Assembly: GCF_008923365.1 (NCBI RefSeq) | Contig: NZ_WBMR01000015.1 | Span: 1-64,000 of the forward strand | Reading direction: 5' to 3' | Length of the DNA stretch: 64,000 nt | DNA from: Actinomadura montaniterrae | GTDB taxonomy: Bacteria > Actinomycetota > Actinomycetes > Streptosporangiales > Streptosporangiaceae | Shown: one piece after another, positions 8,167-16,385 of the stretch | Position numbering within the stretch: the first letter of the stretch is position 1 | How the letters are laid out: every line of letters starts with the position of its first letter | Translations under genes and position numbers: made by a program | The notes under the pieces: generated by a model | What the model saw: the letters and a program-made list of their open reading frames with translations, nothing else | Told to the model about the DNA's origin: nothing | Database searches by the model: none

Positions 8167-8718
8167 TCAGACGCGGAAGACGCGCATCTGGAGGGCGAGG
8201 GTGGCGTAGTAGCCGACGAGGGTGGTCAGTTCGAAGACCGTCTCGCGGTCCAGCGGCGGGACACAGGCTTCCCAGGTCGCGTCGTCGACGTCGCCGGTGA
8301 CGAGGGCCCGGGCGAGGCGGAGGACGGCGGCCTCGGCGGGGTCGTCGAGGTCCAGCGGCGCGCCGGCGGCGATCGCGGCGAGCTCGGCGCCGGTGAGCCC
8401 GGCGGCCCGTCCGACGGCCTCGTGCGCGGTCCGCTCGAAGGCGCTGTCCCAGTGGGCGGCGACGACGAGGATCGCCATCTCGCGGGCCCGGCCGCCGAGC
8501 GCGCCCTCGTACCGGACGGCCGCGCCGACCCGCTGGAGAGCGTCGCCGAGCGCCGGGCGCAGCAGGAACTCGTTGAACGGCCCGAGCAGCACGCCGTCGT
8601 CCGAGACCAGGTCGAACAGGCGGGGGCCCTGCGCGCGGGGGCCCTCGGTGATGGAGCGGTAGAGGGCGAGCCGGTCGCCGTCGAGGTCGGCGGGCCGGAA
8701 CGGGTGCTTGCGGGTCAT
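8167..8718 (-). CDS. Carboxymuconolactone decarboxylase (AhpD-fold) family protein
   Basis: 183 residues with the all-helical CMD core: FNEFLLRPALGDALQRVGAAV, then GGRAREMAILVVAAHWDSAFER and HEAVGRAAGLTGAELAAIAAG. It lacks the CxxC of AhpD peroxidoreductases and so groups with 4-carboxymuconolactone-decarboxylase-like proteins, which act on ring-derived lactones. Its start overlaps the stop of the IclR gene by four bases, so regulator and enzyme form one leftward operon. The context suggests a step in the same catabolic pathway as the rightward genes. Confidence 0.85.
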   Translation of the reverse strand: MTRKHPFRPADLDGDRLALYRSITEGPRAQGPRLFDLVSDDGVLLGPFNEFLLRPALGDALQRVGAAVRYEGALGGRAREMAILVVAAHWDSAFERTAHEAVGRAAGLTGAELAAIAAGAPLDLDDPAEAAVLRLARALVTGDVDDATWEACVPPLDRETVFELTTLVGYYATLALQMRVFRV

Positions 8719-9554
8719 CGGGTCCTCAGTCTCGTGGTGATGTCGGCGGCGGTGGCGCGGAGCCGGTCGAGGATCTCGCCGTGCAGGTCGGCGAGGGGGC
8801 GGCGCAGCGCGGACACGGCGACGTTCACCGCCGCCGCCGGGGCGCCGTCCGGGCCGAGCACGGGGACCGACACCGACCGCAGGCCCTGGGCGAGCTCCTG
8901 GTCCTGGACGGCGTACCCGTCGCGGCGGATCTCCTCCAGCTGGGCGTGGAGCGCGGCGCGGTCCGGCACCGCGTTCGGCCCGGCGCCGGGGGCGAACGAC
9001 GCGTCGGTGAGGCGGCGGTCCAGCTCGTCCGGCGGGAGGTGGGCGAGCAGGAGCTTGCCCATGGACGTGTAGGTGGCGGGCAGGGTCGAGCCGACGTGCA
9101 CGTTGGCGGTGACGAGGTCGGCGTTGCGGAGCCGCGCGAGGTACAGGACGCGGTCCTCGACGAGGACGCCGAGGTTGACGGTCTCGCCGGTGGCGTCGGC
9201 GAGCAGCCGCAGCGGCCGGTCGCTGAGCTGCACGAGGCCGGAGCCGCGCATCGCGGCCGAGCCGAGCGTGAGCACCTTGACGCCGGGCTGGACGGTGCCG
9301 TCGTGCCGGCGCTCCAGGTAGCCGAGGTCCTCCAGGGTGCAGACGATCCGGAACGCGGTGGGCATCGGGATGCCGGTCAGCGCGGCGATGTCGCTGGTGC
9401 GCAGGGACAGCGTCGCGCCGTCGAACAGGCTCAGGACCTGCAGGCCCTTGGCGAGCGCGGCGATGTGGTACCGCGACCGGTCCGGCTCGGCGCCCGTGCC
9501 CGCGCTCGCGTCGGCGCGCGCGTCTCCGGACGGGGCCGCGTCGCCGGGGGTCAC
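8715..9554 (-). CDS. IclR family transcriptional regulator (first of two paralogues)
   Basis: 279 residues. A disordered Ala/Asp/Pro-rich tail of about 28 residues precedes the winged helix (about 32-90; LRTSDIAALTGIPMPTAFRI) and the C-terminal effector domain with TSMGKLLLAHL near 165-175. It is a close paralogue of the IclR protein encoded at 18476-19294: YHIAALAKGLQVLSLF here matches YHVEALAKGLRILGLF there. Divergent from the SDR gene at 9669 across the palindrome at 9616-9641, it is the obvious candidate to bind that site. IclR proteins usually sense an aromatic or small organic acid intermediate. Confidence 0.93.
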   Translation of the reverse strand: MTPGDAAPSGDARADASAGTGAEPDRSRYHIAALAKGLQVLSLFDGATLSLRTSDIAALTGIPMPTAFRIVCTLEDLGYLERRHDGTVQPGVKVLTLGSAAMRGSGLVQLSDRPLRLLADATGETVNLGVLVEDRVLYLARLRNADLVTANVHVGSTLPATYTSMGKLLLAHLPPDELDRRLTDASFAPGAGPNAVPDRAALHAQLEEIRRDGYAVQDQELAQGLRSVSVPVLGPDGAPAAAVNVAVSALRRPLADLHGEILDRLRATAADITTRLRTR

Positions 9555-9615
9555 GGCCCGCCGCCCGGGGCCCGCCTTGACGCCATGACCGGCGTCACAC
9601 CATACTCGGGCTTAG

Positions 9616-9641
9616 TGAAAGTAGCTTTCATACAGTGAAAG
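9616..9641. promoter_or_regulatory. IclR operator candidate, site 1
   Basis: Three half-sites in a row: TGAAAG (9616-9621), CTTTCA (9625-9630), TGAAAG (9636-9641). The right pair forms CTTTCA-TACAG-TGAAAG, a 17-base palindrome; the left pair forms TGAAAG-TAG-CTTTCA. Almost the same arrangement recurs at 17182-17206. It lies 28-53 bases upstream of the GTG at 9669 and in the divergent promoter of the IclR gene. Confidence 0.75.
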
Positions 9642-9668
9642 CTAGCTGGGGAAGGCGAGGAACCGCAA

Positions 9669-10457
9669 GTGGCAGACGGGACGACTCAGGCGGCGCCCGG
9701 CACGGGCACCGCGTGGCTGGGCCTGCACGGCGCCCGGGTGCTGGTGCTCGGCGTGGGCGGGATCGGCGCCGAGTGCGCCCGCGGCTACCTCGACGCGGGC
9801 GCGGCCGTCACCGCGGTCGACCGGGACCAGGACCGGCTGGACGCGCTGGAGCCCGGCCCCGGCGGGACGAAGCCGCACACCATCGCCGCCGACCTCACCG
9901 AGGAGGGCGCCGGCGCCGCCGTCGTCGCACGGGCGATCGAGACGATGGGCGGCCTCGACGTGCTGCTGCACTGCGTCGGGATCAACGACCGCCGCCCGGT
10001 GCTGGACTTCACCGAGGCCGAGTGGGAGCGGATCCTGCGCACCAACCTGTTCACCGCGTTCGGCGCGGCGCAGGCCGCCGGGCGGCACATGGTGGAGGCG
10101 GGCCACGGCCGCATCGTCTTCCTGTCCTCGGTGTCGGGGCACCTGGCGCACCAGAAGCACGGGCCGTACGCCGCGTCCAAGGGCGGGATGAACCAGATGA
10201 TGCGGGTCATGGCCGCCGAATGGGCCCGGCACGGCGTCACCGTGAACGCGATCGCGCCCGGCTACGTCGAGACGCCGCTGACCGCCGAGTACCTGGCGCG
10301 GCCCGGCGTCCGCGAGGATCTTGTCCGGCTCGTGCCGGCGGGCCGGCTCGGCACGCCCGCCGAGGTCGTCGGCCCGATCCTGTTCCTGTCCTCACCGCAC
10401 GCGGCGTTCATGACGGGCCACGTCATGTACGTCGACGGCGGACGCACGCTCGTCTGA
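9669..10457 (+). CDS. SDR family NAD(P)-dependent oxidoreductase (first of the island)
   Basis: 262 residues. The dinucleotide motif is GVGGIGAE (about 28-35) rather than the classical TGxxxGIG. An Asp follows at the end of strand 2 (TAVDRD), favouring NAD(H). Catalytic residues are Ser154 or Ser156 (FLSSVSG), Tyr167 and Lys171 (YAASK); the C-terminus has FMTGHVMYVDGG. The GTG start is preceded by GAGGAA seven bases away. First gene of the long rightward run that ends at 17152, directly downstream of operator site 1. It probably oxidises or reduces a hydroxyl/keto group in the island pathway; substrate unknown. Confidence 0.9.
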   Translation: MADGTTQAAPGTGTAWLGLHGARVLVLGVGGIGAECARGYLDAGAAVTAVDRDQDRLDALEPGPGGTKPHTIAADLTEEGAGAAVVARAIETMGGLDVLLHCVGINDRRPVLDFTEAEWERILRTNLFTAFGAAQAAGRHMVEAGHGRIVFLSSVSGHLAHQKHGPYAASKGGMNQMMRVMAAEWARHGVTVNAIAPGYVETPLTAEYLARPGVREDLVRLVPAGRLGTPAEVVGPILFLSSPHAAFMTGHVMYVDGGRTLV

Positions 10458-10471
10458 AAAGGGAGAACGAC

Positions 10472-11254
10472 ATGGCTCAGAAGATCTTCCCGCGGTTCGA
10501 GGGGAAGACGGTGCTGGTGACGGGGGCCGGCACCGGCTTCGGCGCCGAGATCGCCGTCCGCGCCGCGCAGGAGGGCGCCCGCGTCGGGGTTCACTACAAC
10601 TCCTCCAAGCAGGGCGCCGAGCGCACCGCGGAGCGGGTCCGCGAGGCGGGCGCCGAGGCGTTCGTCGTGCAGGCCGACATCGGCTCGTGGGACGCGATCC
10701 GCGCCCTCGCCGACGAGGTGTTCGGGATCGCCGGCGAGCTCGACGTGCTCGTCAACAACGTCGGCGACGTCGCGACCGAGCAGATGTCGTGGAAGGAGCT
10801 GACGCAGGAGTCCCTCGACCGCGTCATCGACGTGGACGTCAAGGGCACGCTGCTGATGACGCACGAGTTCGGGTCGCGGATGCTGGTGCAGGGCCACGGC
10901 TCGATCGTGAACATCGGCTCGACCGTCGTGGTGCGCGGCAGCGCGCGCGCTCCGCAGTACGCCGCCGCCAAGTACGGGCTGCTCGGCATCACCAAGTCGT
11001 ACGCGGCGGCGTTCGCGCCGGCCGTCCGGGTCAACACGTTCGCGCCCGGGTTCATGGAGACCGGCGCGACGCTGGAGCGCGAGGACTGGAAGTCGGGCCG
11101 CCGCGAGAAGCTGATCTCGCAGACCCCGATGGGCCAGATCCCGCCGCCCGAGGTCGTCGCGGGCACCGCGCTGTTCCTCGCGACCGAGGACGCGTCGCAC
11201 ATCACCGGCGCCTACATGCTCGCCGACGGCGGGTTCAACATGGTCGGGGCGTAG
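10472..11254 (+). CDS. SDR family oxidoreductase (second of the island)
   Basis: 260 residues with a classical SDR layout: TGAGTGFG (17-24), NNVG (95-98), catalytic Ser150 (NIGST), Tyr163 and Lys167 (YAAAK), and C-terminal ITGAYMLADGGF. The residue pattern HYNSSKQ after strand 2 suggests NADP preference. It follows the first SDR by 14 bases with GGGAGAA as ribosome site. Two successive SDRs of different subtype suggest two separate redox steps on the same carbon skeleton. Confidence 0.9.
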   Translation: MAQKIFPRFEGKTVLVTGAGTGFGAEIAVRAAQEGARVGVHYNSSKQGAERTAERVREAGAEAFVVQADIGSWDAIRALADEVFGIAGELDVLVNNVGDVATEQMSWKELTQESLDRVIDVDVKGTLLMTHEFGSRMLVQGHGSIVNIGSTVVVRGSARAPQYAAAKYGLLGITKSYAAAFAPAVRVNTFAPGFMETGATLEREDWKSGRREKLISQTPMGQIPPPEVVAGTALFLATEDASHITGAYMLADGGFNMVGA

Positions 11255-11258
11255 GGCC

Positions 11259-12077
11259 ATGGCGGGACAGCGCGAGGACCGCGCCGTGGCCGGAGGCGTC
11301 CGGGAGGCGGAACGGCCGAGGGTGGCCGCCCGCGACCTCACCCTCGCCTACGGCGACACGACCGCGGCGACGGACCTGACGTTCGACGTGCGGCCGGGCG
11401 AGTTCGTCAGCCTGATCGGGCCGTCCGGGTGCGGGAAGAGCTCGGCGCTGCGCGCGGTGGGCGGCCTGCTCGCGCCGGTGTCCGGGGAGCTGCTGGTGGA
11501 CGGCACGCCGGTGGACGGCCCCCGCCCCCGGGACGTGGCGTTCGTGTTCCAGGACCTCGCGCTGTACCCGTGGCGCAGCGCCGTGCGCAACGTCGAGATC
11601 GCGTTGCAGTTCGCCGGTGTGGGCCGCGCCGAGCGGCGGGCGCGCGCGCTGGACGCGCTGGGCGCGGTCGGGCTCGGCGACGTCCCGCACCGCTTCCCCC
11701 ACCAGCTGTCGGGCGGGATGCGGCAGCGGGTCGCGATCGCGCGTGCGCTGGTGTCGGACGCGTCGATCCTGCTGCTGGACGAGCCGTTCGCGGCGCTCGA
11801 CGAGCTGTCCCGGCTGAAGATCGGCGAGCAGCTCGTCACGCTGCTGGAGGAGCACGGCAAGACGGTGCTGTTCGTGACGCACAGCCTGTCGGAGGCGGCG
11901 TACCTGTCGGACCGGATCATCGTGATGACGCCGCGCCCGGCGACGATCAAGGAGGTCATCGAGGTCCCGCTGCCGCGCCCCCGCGAGCCGCAGGTGCTGC
12001 GCACGCCGGAGTTCCACGCGCTCACCGACCGGCTGTCGGCGCTGCTGCTGGAGGACGACCCCGGAGACGTGCGGTGA
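11259..12077 (+). CDS. ABC transporter ATP-binding protein, nitrate/sulfonate/taurine type
   Basis: 272 residues. Walker A GPSGCGKS at 54-61, Q-loop FQDLALYPWRS, signature LSGGMRQRVAIARAL, Walker B ILLLDEPFAALDE, H-loop VLFVTHS. The YPWRS sequence after the Q-loop is typical of SsuB/TauB/NrtD ATPases. It starts four bases after the second SDR stop and overlaps the permease start by four bases. With the two permeases and the lipoprotein downstream it builds the importer of the island, presumably for the substrate the enzymes degrade. Confidence 0.92.
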   Translation: MAGQREDRAVAGGVREAERPRVAARDLTLAYGDTTAATDLTFDVRPGEFVSLIGPSGCGKSSALRAVGGLLAPVSGELLVDGTPVDGPRPRDVAFVFQDLALYPWRSAVRNVEIALQFAGVGRAERRARALDALGAVGLGDVPHRFPHQLSGGMRQRVAIARALVSDASILLLDEPFAALDELSRLKIGEQLVTLLEEHGKTVLFVTHSLSEAAYLSDRIIVMTPRPATIKEVIEVPLPRPREPQVLRTPEFHALTDRLSALLLEDDPGDVR

Positions 12078-12832
12078 TCGCGCCGCGCCGCGTCCTCGTC
12101 TACGCGGGGACGGTCGCGTCCGTCCTCGCGCTGTGGGCGCTGCTCGCCGGGACCGGGGCGGTCGCGCCGCTGCTGCTGCCGCCGATCGGCGACGTGTGGC
12201 AGGCGCTCTCCGACCTGGCCGCGGAGCCGTCGAAGCTGCTGGAGCCGGTCGGCACCACGCTGGAGGAGACGGCGACCGCGTTCGGGATCGCGGCGGTGCT
12301 CGCGCTCCCGCTGGGGGTGCTCGTCGGCTCGTCGCGGCTGCTGCGCCGCGCGTACGAACCCGTGCTGACCGGCCTGAACGCGCTGCCGCTGGTGATCCTC
12401 TACCCGGTGCTGGCGGCGACGCTCGGGGTCGGCTCGCACTCCAAGATCGCGCTCGGCGCGCTGTACGCGTTCTTCCCCATCGCGATCGCGGCGGCCCGCG
12501 CGACCGCGACCGTCGACGGCCGGCTCATCACCGCCGCGCAGACCATGGGCGCGTCCCGCGCGCAGTGGCTGACCGGCGTCGTCCTGCCGGCGGTGCTCGG
12601 CCCGGTGCTCGCCGCGATGCGGGTGTCGCTCGGCCTCGCGCTCGTCACCGTCATCGCGTCCGAGTTCATCGCGGGCGCCGCCGGCATCGGCTACCAGCTC
12701 GGCACCGCCAGCCAGAGCCTCGACAGCCCCGGCCTGTTCGCCTGGATCGTGATCGCCTGCCTCGTCACGGTCGCCGTCAACCTCCTGTTCTCGCTCACCA
12801 CCCACATGCTCCAGAAAGGCGTCACCCGATGA
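12074..12832 (+). CDS. ABC transporter permease, SsuC-like (first of two)
   Basis: 252 residues with six predicted membrane helices. The cytoplasmic EAA loop (AAQTMGASRAQWLTGVVLPA, about 155-175) contacts the ATPase. The GTG start overlaps the ATPase stop, and its own stop overlaps the start of the binding-protein gene. It is distinct from the second permease at 13811, so the transporter is probably a heterodimer in the membrane, whereas SsuC/TauC systems normally use one permease gene. Confidence 0.9.
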   Translation: MIAPRRVLVYAGTVASVLALWALLAGTGAVAPLLLPPIGDVWQALSDLAAEPSKLLEPVGTTLEETATAFGIAAVLALPLGVLVGSSRLLRRAYEPVLTGLNALPLVILYPVLAATLGVGSHSKIALGALYAFFPIAIAAARATATVDGRLITAAQTMGASRAQWLTGVVLPAVLGPVLAAMRVSLGLALVTVIASEFIAGAAGIGYQLGTASQSLDSPGLFAWIVIACLVTVAVNLLFSLTTHMLQKGVTR

Positions 12833-13809
12833 AGGTCACCGCAAGGATCGCCGCGGTCGCGGCGCTGTGCGCCGCCGCGCTCACCGCGTGCGGTGGCGGC
12901 GGGTCGTCCGGACCGTCCACCTCGATCAAGCTGGGGCTCGTCCAGGCGCAGGACTTCGTGCACGCGATGCCCGCGCGGGTCGCCGTCCAGCAGGGGTTCT
13001 TCAAGGACGCCGGGCTGGACGTCAAGGTCGTCGACTTCAGCGCCGGGTCCGACCTCACCAAGGCGATGACCGGCGGGTCGGTCGACGTCGGCGCCGCGAC
13101 CGGGCTGGACGCGGTGTCGGGCGCCGCGAAGAAGCTCGACACGCAGGCGTTCTTCGGCGTGATGGGGCAGAGCCCGATGGCGCTGATCGTCCCGGAGAAG
13201 TCCGGCATCACCGGCTTCTCCGGCATCGCGGGGAAGAAGCTCGGCATCTCCAAGGCCGGCTCGCTCACCGACTACATCACCCGCGCGACCGCCGAGGCGT
13301 CCGGCGTGGACTTCGAGAAGGTCAAGGAGGTCCCGCTCGGCGACCCCGCCGCGACGATGTCGGCGATGAAGCGCGGCGACGTCGACGGGTTCGTCCTGCC
13401 GGTCAACTTCGGGTTCCTGCTCCAGGCCAAGCACGAGGGCAGGATCGCGCAGAAGGCGGCGGACGTCCTCGGCCCGAACTCGCAGTTCGCCGTGCTGATG
13501 GCGAAGAAGTCCACGATCTCCGGCAACAAGGCGAACCTGCAGAAGCTCGCCGGCGCCTACACCAAGGCGCTGACCTGGATGAAGGCCAACAAGGCGCCGA
13601 CCGTGGACCTCGCCGTCGCCAAGCTCGGCATGCCGAAGCCGATCGCCGAGCAGACCTACGACGCGCTGATCGGCGGCTTCACCCCGGACGGCGGCATCAG
13701 CGCCGCGGGCATGGCCGGCTACGCCAAGGCGCTGCCGAAGCTCGGCATCGCGACGTCGTCGCCGGCGCAGGACTCCTACCTCAGCACCGCGATCACCTCG
13801 GCGAAGTGA
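12829..13809 (+). CDS. ABC transporter substrate-binding lipoprotein, NMT1/SsuA type
   Basis: 326 residues. Lipoprotein signal with lipobox LTAC (Cys about 22) followed by a Gly/Ser linker. The mature part has the SsuA/THI5/NMT1 two-lobe pattern: ARVAVQQGFFKDAGLDVKVV, then SVDVGAATGLDAV, GKKLGISKAGSLTDYITRAT, and MKRGDVDGFVLP. Family members bind sulfonates, taurine, pyrimidine precursors, nitrate or aromatic acids, so the ligand cannot be read from sequence. It sits between the two permease genes and is probably anchored on the outer face of the membrane. Confidence 0.92.
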   Translation: MKVTARIAAVAALCAAALTACGGGGSSGPSTSIKLGLVQAQDFVHAMPARVAVQQGFFKDAGLDVKVVDFSAGSDLTKAMTGGSVDVGAATGLDAVSGAAKKLDTQAFFGVMGQSPMALIVPEKSGITGFSGIAGKKLGISKAGSLTDYITRATAEASGVDFEKVKEVPLGDPAATMSAMKRGDVDGFVLPVNFGFLLQAKHEGRIAQKAADVLGPNSQFAVLMAKKSTISGNKANLQKLAGAYTKALTWMKANKAPTVDLAVAKLGMPKPIAEQTYDALIGGFTPDGGISAAGMAGYAKALPKLGIATSSPAQDSYLSTAITSAK

Positions 13810-13810
13810 C

Positions 13811-14629
13811 ATGACGGCCATCACCGGAGCCGCTCCCGCGGCCGCGCGGCGCACGGCGCGGCCGCGGGAGGCGGCGGCGGTCCAGCTCGTCCGCTGGGGC
13901 ACGGTCGCCGCGCTGGTCGCGGTGTGGGAGGCGGTGACCCGGCTGACGGACGCGGGCGGCGACTACCTCACCTCGCCGAGCCGGATCGTCGCCGACGGCC
14001 TGCCGAAGGTGCTGGAGGGCGGCTCGCTCACCCTCGTCGGGTACACCACGTACCGGTTCCTGATCGCCTTCGCGGTCACCGCCGTGGCGGGCCCCGCGGT
14101 CGGGCTGCTGCTCGGACGCCTCAACAAGCACGTCTACCTGGGCGGACGCGACGTCGTGTCGGTGCTGTACGCGCTGCCGATGGCGCCGCTGTACCCGCTG
14201 TTCGTGCTCTGGCTCGGCCTCGGCGACGGCTCGGAGATCGCGTTCGGCGTCATCCACGGGATCATCCCGGTGATCCTCATGACGATGACGGCGGGCGCGG
14301 CGGTCGAGCCCGCCGTGCTGGACTCCGGCCGCGCCATGGGCGCCGGGCGGCTGCGCCGGCTGCTGTTCCTGGTCGTGCCCGCCTGCCTGCCGGACATCAT
14401 CGGCGCGCTGAAGATCGGCGCGGCGCTGTCGCTGCTCGGCGTGCTGCTCGCGGAGCTGATGATCTCGGTGGACGGCGTCGGCACGTTCATCTCCACCCAG
14501 ATCACCAACCACGGCGCCGCCGCGCTGGACGCCATGGTCCTGGTCGTCTGCGCCGGCGCGCTCGCCGTCAACGCGGCGCTGTCCGCGGTCGAGAAGCGCG
14601 CCTCGCGCGGCCGTCCGGACCGTCCCTGA
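13811..14629 (+). CDS. ABC transporter permease, SsuC-like (second of two)
   Basis: 272 residues with six predicted helices after a cytosolic N-terminus of about 27 residues. The EAA-type loop reads DSGRAMGAGRLRRLLFLVVP. It begins one base after the stop of the binding protein, so it is in the same transcript. Sequence differs strongly from the first permease, consistent with an old duplication or recruitment and a heterodimeric channel. Confidence 0.9.
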   Translation: MTAITGAAPAAARRTARPREAAAVQLVRWGTVAALVAVWEAVTRLTDAGGDYLTSPSRIVADGLPKVLEGGSLTLVGYTTYRFLIAFAVTAVAGPAVGLLLGRLNKHVYLGGRDVVSVLYALPMAPLYPLFVLWLGLGDGSEIAFGVIHGIIPVILMTMTAGAAVEPAVLDSGRAMGAGRLRRLLFLVVPACLPDIIGALKIGAALSLLGVLLAELMISVDGVGTFISTQITNHGAAALDAMVLVVCAGALAVNAALSAVEKRASRGRPDRP

Positions 14630-14667
14630 CCTGCCGATTCCCCCATTCACCGAGGAAACTGGAAGCC

Positions 14668-15537
14668 ATGAAACTGATCACTTTCGACGAGGGCCGGGTC
14701 GGGCGGCTCGACGGCGACGACGTCATCGAGCTGGACGTCCCGTCCACCCGCGCGTACTTCGAGCGCGACGGGAAGGTCGGCGAGACCGGCGAGCGGCTGA
14801 AGCTGGCGGACGTGCGGCTGCGCGCGCCGATCACGCCGAAGAAGTTCTTCCACACCGCCGGCAACTTCGCCGACCACCACGAGGAGCTGCAGGCCGTCAA
14901 CTGGTCGCACCCGGTGCACAAGGGCATCGTGTTCTTCCAGAACGTGGACGCGATCATCGGCCCGGACGACCCGATCGTGTACCCCGAGCACCTCACCAAG
15001 GAGCTGGACTACGAGCTGGAGCTGGCCGTGATCATCGGCAAGCCCGGCAAGTTCTTCGGCCCGGACGAGGCGCTGGAGCACATCGCCGGGTTCACCGTCT
15101 TCAACGACATCACCGCGCGCGACATCCAGCGCCGCGAGATGGAGTCGGGCGTGTTCTCGTTCAGCAAGGCGATCGACACGTTCTGCCCGATCGGCCCGTA
15201 CATCGTCACCGCCGACGAGATCGACGACATGCAGAACCTCGCGATGCAGCTGCGGGTGAACGGCGACGTCCGGCAGACGGGGCACACCAAGCAGATGCGC
15301 GTGTCGATCCCGCACCTGGTGGCCTACCACTCGCCGCAGATCTTCAGCGCGGGCGACATCATCACCACCGGCACCGTGTCGGGCGTCGCGGCCGTGCAGC
15401 CGAACCCGTTCGACTTCTACCTGCGGCCCGGTGACGTGGTCGAGGCGGAGATCGAAGGCGTCGGGACGCTGCGCAACCACGTCGTGTCCTGGCAGGAAGC
15501 GCACGGCGAGCCCGCTCCGGAGAAGGTCGACTGGTGA
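14668..15537 (+). CDS. Fumarylacetoacetate hydrolase family protein (first)
   Basis: 289 residues. The FAH fold starts near 60 (PKKFFHTAGNFADH). Metal-site features are ELDYELELAVIIGK (about 111-124) and FNDITARDIQRREM; the substrate-side segment SKAIDTFCPIGPYI follows, and the family TGTPxGV is changed to TGTVSGV. Members hydrolyse or isomerise 2-oxo acids (C-C bond hydrolysis, HHDD isomerase, oxaloacetate decarboxylation). The ribosome site GAGGAAAC/GGAAG precedes the ATG. It couples by GTGA to the second FAH gene, so the pair may act sequentially or as a hetero-oligomer. Confidence 0.9.
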   Translation: MKLITFDEGRVGRLDGDDVIELDVPSTRAYFERDGKVGETGERLKLADVRLRAPITPKKFFHTAGNFADHHEELQAVNWSHPVHKGIVFFQNVDAIIGPDDPIVYPEHLTKELDYELELAVIIGKPGKFFGPDEALEHIAGFTVFNDITARDIQRREMESGVFSFSKAIDTFCPIGPYIVTADEIDDMQNLAMQLRVNGDVRQTGHTKQMRVSIPHLVAYHSPQIFSAGDIITTGTVSGVAAVQPNPFDFYLRPGDVVEAEIEGVGTLRNHVVSWQEAHGEPAPEKVDW

Positions 15538-16385
15538 GGATCGCCAACCTGAAGGGCCGCCTCGTCGTGGTCGTCGGCGAGACGGCCGTGGACGTCGCGG
15601 AGGCGAGCGGGGGGCGGTTCGCCGCCGACCCGCAGGCCGTCTTCGCCGAGTGGGACGCGTTCCGCGGCTGGGCCGCGGGGCTCGACGCCGCGCAGGGCGC
15701 GCCGTTCGCGGTCGAGGACCTCGGGGCGCCCGTCCCGCGCCCGTCGCAGGTGTTCGCGATCGGGATCAACTACGCCGAGCACGCCGCCGAAGCCGGATAC
15801 CCGCCGGAATCGGCACCGGTGACGTTCACGAAGTTCGCGAGCTGCCTTGCCGGGCCGGTGTGCGACGTCGAGCTGCCGTCCGACACGGTGGACTGGGAGG
15901 TCGAGGCGGTCGTCGCGATCTCCCGGGAGGCGTACCGGGTGCGGCGCGAGGACGCCTGGGACCACGTCGCGGGCATCACCCTCGGCCAGGACCTGTCCGA
16001 GCGGACGGCGCAGCTCGCGGGCGCGAAGCCGCAGTTCAGCCTGGCCAAGTCGCACGCGAACTTCGGGCCGACCGGCCCCTGGCTCGTCACCCCCGACGCG
16101 TTCGACGACCCCGCCGACCTCGCGATCTCCTGCAGCCTCGCGGGCGAGACGGTGCAGAGCGCCCGCACGTCGTCGATGATCTACGACATTCCGGAGCTGG
16201 TCGTCCGGCTGTCGCGGGTCTGCCGGCTGTTCCCCGGCGACCTGGTCTTCACCGGGACGCCGCCGGGCGTCGGCAACGCGCGCACCCCGAAGCGGTTCGT
16301 CCGGCCGGGCGAGGTCCTGGTCAGCGAGCTGGAGGGGGTCGGGAGCATCACGCAGCGGTTCGTCGCGGCGGGCGGCGCGTCGTGA
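15534..16385 (+). CDS. Fumarylacetoacetate hydrolase family protein (second)
   Basis: 283 residues. Typical N-terminal domain, then the core beginning QVFAIGINYAEHAAEAGYP (about 73-91). Metal ligands are suggested by VDWEVEAVVAIS and GQDLSERTAQ; SLAKSHANFGPTGPWLVT is the substrate loop and the motif FTGTPPGVG is intact. Compared with the first copy it keeps the canonical TGTPxGV and may be the hydrolytic partner. GTG start overlapping the previous stop; stop overlaps the next gene. Confidence 0.92.
   Translation: MRIANLKGRLVVVVGETAVDVAEASGGRFAADPQAVFAEWDAFRGWAAGLDAAQGAPFAVEDLGAPVPRPSQVFAIGINYAEHAAEAGYPPESAPVTFTKFASCLAGPVCDVELPSDTVDWEVEAVVAISREAYRVRREDAWDHVAGITLGQDLSERTAQLAGAKPQFSLAKSHANFGPTGPWLVTPDAFDDPADLAISCSLAGETVQSARTSSMIYDIPELVVRLSRVCRLFPGDLVFTGTPPGVGNARTPKRFVRPGEVLVSELEGVGSITQRFVAAGGAS

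Noticed and set aside
6592-9072. Long plus-strand open frame across the ABC ATPase tail, MFS and CMD genes
   Set aside because: It spans several genes of the opposite strand and reads as Gly/Arg/Ala-rich filler.
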